This document shows, piece after piece, positions 6,700 through 8,728 of a DNA stretch of 8,728 nucleotides (its first letter is position 1; each line of letters opens with the position of its first letter). The position numbers were made by a program, and so were the translations under genes. Where the stretch lies: contig JALNVT010000098.1 of NCBI GenBank assembly GCA_023231265.1, positions 1-8,728 of the forward strand, given 5' to 3'. Below the pieces are notes generated by a model. The model searched no databases. It saw only the letters and a program-made list of their open reading frames with translations, and was not told the origin of the DNA. The DNA comes from Sphaerochaetaceae bacterium (GTDB lineage: Bacteria; Spirochaetota; Spirochaetia; Sphaerochaetales; Sphaerochaetaceae).

Positions 6700-8728
6700 A
6701 TGATGAAAAGAAATATTAGAAATATAGGAATTGCTCTAATGAGCACAGTTCTTATCAGTCTTACAGTCATAGGATGCAGCAGTGTGTTCTCTGGTACTGT
6801 AAGTGGTACAGTAAAATATGAGACCAAGGCAAATGGTACAAGTGATGAGAGCTCAACATTATCTGGAGCAACAGTTTATGTATTCTTTGATGAGACTGAA
6901 TTCGACACATATGAATCAAAGTGGGAAAGAAGTGATGAATCAAAATCTGCTTCCACAACTTCCGATATCTTGCCAACAGATAGCGAGACAATTTTATCAA
7001 CAACTTCCAATGCAACTGGTGGTTTCTCAATCTCCACAATGTGGAGCACAACATCTCCTTTGTTTGGCTCAGATGGAGACAGAGAGGAATTCCATGTTGC
7101 AGTCTATCACCAAGATTTTGGAATGATCTTTGATGATACATCATATTCTCTTTTGAGTGACAGTGCTCAGAACATAAGTGAGATTCTTCCTTACAATGAG
7201 AACATGGTTACATACAGTGTGACTTTGGATCTCAAAGATTTTGCAGATCAAAACAATGACATTGCTTTGACAACAGTATCACCAAATGTGACATTCAAGA
7301 TATCCAATGCAGATGGAACAGATAATGCAATAACCAAAGGTGGAGAGGATATAACAAGTACAGCTTGGACATCTCTTCCTACCACAACAACAACATCTTC
7401 AATCACAGCTGCATCAACCACAACAACATCATTGGTTTATTCCTTTGTAGTTGATAAATATAAATGGGATGCTTCAAATGCAACATATACAACAGATAGA
7501 ATCTATCCATCTATTGAAGTTGTTTTGGATAATGGTGATTCTGATTCAAGAAGTTATTGGCAGTGCACAAAGGATGGTACATACATTGAATATGCTGATT
7601 ATGAAGGTGATTATCCATCATATACCTTCAGTGAAGATACTACCGATGTTACAGTTCCTGTATATGTTGATGAAGCAGAGCAGACCTATAAATTGGCATT
7701 CAATCTCAAGAATGCAGAATCTAAAGAGACAAAGACAACAGTACAATCAATGGAACCTTCTGTAACATTGGATACAACATTGACTGGTACAGTAGATGGA
7801 ACACTGACTCAGCAGTTCTCATATGATACAACAGAGGTTCCAACTGATGGTTACTATACATTCGTTTTGAGAAGAGCTTTCTCAACAGAAAATCATGAAA
7901 CAAACTCTGGCGATACTTCAGAAGTATTTCCAACAGTAGATTATTATTTACAGGATGATCCTCAGGATGTGGTATACAGACAGGTTGATGTAGATGGTAA
8001 TTACTGGGATTCTGATGAAGCTACAACAACATCACTTCAGTATGATGAGGATGTACCAACAACAACAGTTGATGCCTATGTAAGTGACAATCAGAGAACA
8101 TACTCTCTATCATTCAATTACAAAGATTATACAAACAACACAGATCTAACTGGTGTTACAACAGAAACATTTGCTCCAAAAGTAGTACTTGATGTATACA
8201 TGGATGGAGAAAAGGATACAGAGAATTCAAAAACATATGCAATATCTGAATTACCAACTGATGGTGAATTCAAATTCACTCTTGAAAAAGAATATGATGG
8301 TGAGGAAGAAATATTCCCAACTGTAAAATACATCATGACTGATGATCCAACAGACATCGTATATGTTCAAACAGATGAAGATGGTAACATTCTGACACCA
8401 ATCAAAAAAGATGGGAAATTTGATGACATAGACTCTTCTGATTACCAATCAGTTACATTTGATGCTGATTCAGTATCACAGACAGCTGATGTATATCTTG
8501 GTTATGATCAAAGAACTTACACAATCAACTTCAGTTTGGAGAATTCTGAAACAGGTGAGGATGTAGCATTTGCAAGCATGGACCCTGAAGTTCAGTTGAC
8601 TTATTACTGTGCAACAGACGACAGTGCAGGTGATACAAATACCGAGACAATTACATCTTCAACTGCAGGATCCTACAGCTTCACTTGGGAGCATGCTCTA
8701 GAGGGAATCAGCAATGCAGATGCTGAGA
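6700..8728 (+). CDS. Large predicted lipoprotein with tandem beta-rich repeats (3' end outside window)
   Basis: I do not recognise the family. The frame is open without a stop from 6682 to the window end, giving at least 676 residues from ATG 6700. A basic N-terminus (MMKRNIRN) and a hydrophobic stretch end in LTVIGC, a plausible lipobox with Cys26 (codon 6775-6777). The residue after it is Ser, which by the E. coli +2 rule would send it to the outer membrane. Residues about 32-147 look like a carboxypeptidase-regulatory-like or Ig-like domain: GTVSGTVKY, then LSGATVYVF, then TGGFSI. From about residue 168 a repeat of 138-158 residues occurs at least four times. The mature protein is rich in Thr, Ser, Asp and Glu, as in exported proteins, with poly-Thr linkers near 228-243. 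It follows the RND permease by 19 bases and is probably in its operon. A surface or periplasmic partner of the pump is possible but unproven. Confidence 0.85.
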   Translation, partial: MMKRNIRNIGIALMSTVLISLTVIGCSSVFSGTVSGTVKYETKANGTSDESSTLSGATVYVFFDETEFDTYESKWERSDESKSASTTSDILPTDSETILSTTSNATGGFSISTMWSTTSPLFGSDGDREEFHVAVYHQDFGMIFDDTSYSLLSDSAQNISEILPYNENMVTYSVTLDLKDFADQNNDIALTTVSPNVTFKISNADGTDNAITKGGEDITSTAWTSLPTTTTTSSITAASTTTTSLVYSFVVDKYKWDASNATYTTDRIYPSIEVVLDNGDSDSRSYWQCTKDGTYIEYADYEGDYPSYTFSEDTTDVTVPVYVDEAEQTYKLAFNLKNAESKETKTTVQSMEPSVTLDTTLTGTVDGTLTQQFSYDTTEVPTDGYYTFVLRRAFSTENHETNSGDTSEVFPTVDYYLQDDPQDVVYRQVDVDGNYWDSDEATTTSLQYDEDVPTTTVDAYVSDNQRTYSLSFNYKDYTNNTDLTGVTTETFAPKVVLDVYMDGEKDTENSKTYAISELPTDGEFKFTLEKEYDGEEEIFPTVKYIMTDDPTDIVYVQTDEDGNILTPIKKDGKFDDIDSSDYQSVTFDADSVSQTADVYLGYDQRTYTINFSLENSETGEDVAFASMDPEVQLTYYCATDDSAGDTNTETITSSTAGSYSFTWEHALEGISNADAE
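7201..8728 (+). repeat. Tandem protein repeats in the lipoprotein (three full units and one partial)
   Basis: Four units are aligned on a shared opening motif. Unit 1 opens VTYSVTLDLKDF (Tyr codon 7213), unit 2 QTYKLAFNLKNA (7687), unit 3 RTYSLSFNYKDY (8101) and unit 4 RTYTINFSLENS (8518). The spacing is therefore 158, 138 and 139 codons. Each opening is followed by an S-x-P-x-V or A-P-x-V strand. Units 2 and 3 share PTDG-aromatic-x-F (Gly codons 7849 and 8263), FPTV-x-Y (from 7927 and 8314), DP-x-D-[IV]-VY and D-x-DGN (Asp-Gly codons from 7993 and 8380). Unit 1 has the weaker equivalents YPSIEV and KDGTY. Units 1-3 close with a V-x-[VA]-Y-[VL] strand just before the next opening. Similarity is clear in protein and weak in DNA, so the duplications are old. 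Confidence 0.8.
7381..7431 (+). repeat. ACA trinucleotide / poly-threonine tract inside the lipoprotein gene
   Basis: Two runs of ACA codons, each led by ACC (7381-7395 and 7417-7428), encode Thr runs of five and four residues around a Ser/Ala-rich middle. They fall inside repeat unit 1 and account for much of its extra length compared with units 2 and 3. The tract reads as a flexible linker or a loop insertion. Because the unit is three bases, slippage would change linker length without breaking the frame. Confidence 0.7.

Noticed and set aside
6767..7144. Minus-strand open frame, and + strand frames at 6818-7126 and 7451-7765, over the lipoprotein gene
   Set aside because: The lipoprotein frame is continuous with a signal peptide and repeats. 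The others are rich in Gln/His/Met/Leu, as expected from out-of-frame reading of Thr/Ser/Asp-rich codons.
7201..8728. DNA-level direct repeats or a CRISPR-like array in the lipoprotein region
   Set aside because: The periodicity is over 400 bases and is clear only in protein; there are no short identical repeats with regular spacers.

Overview
The window is AT-rich bacterial DNA, and every gene in it reads on the + strand. An RND-type efflux pump with a periplasmic adaptor, followed by a predicted lipoprotein, points to an organism with two membranes. The overall style (RND pump with a single Asp in TM4, membrane-anchored adaptor, Ser/Thr-rich repeat lipoprotein, class I ManA, NhaC-type antiporter) would suit a host-associated spirochaete such as Sphaerochaeta or Treponema. 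That assignment is a low-confidence inference; no rRNA or other phylogenetic marker is present.

Layout. (1) Positions 1-991 hold the C-terminal part of an NhaC-family Na+/H+ antiporter whose start lies before the window. It ends in a clear intrinsic terminator at 1010-1044. (2) Positions 1090-2277 encode a complete class I mannose-6-phosphate isomerase (ManA). All four zinc ligands are present, but the second signature is altered. (3) After a short intergenic stretch that holds a small inverted repeat, a tightly packed operon begins. It consists of a membrane-anchored RND adaptor (2374-3483), a 1065-residue RND permease (3483-6680, GTG start overlapping the adaptor stop by one base) and a large predicted lipoprotein (from 6700, still open at the window end).

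The lipoprotein is the most novel item. It has a signal peptide with a lipobox, one N-terminal beta-sandwich-like domain, and then at least four diverged tandem repeats of about 138-158 residues, the last cut by the window edge. It sits where many RND operons carry an outer-membrane TolC-like gene, and no TolC-like gene is seen here. The adaptor and permease should form a proton-driven export pump. The lipoprotein could be a co-expressed surface or periplasmic partner or simply a passenger; the sequence does not decide this. No mobile elements, RNA genes, CRISPR arrays or attachment sites were seen.
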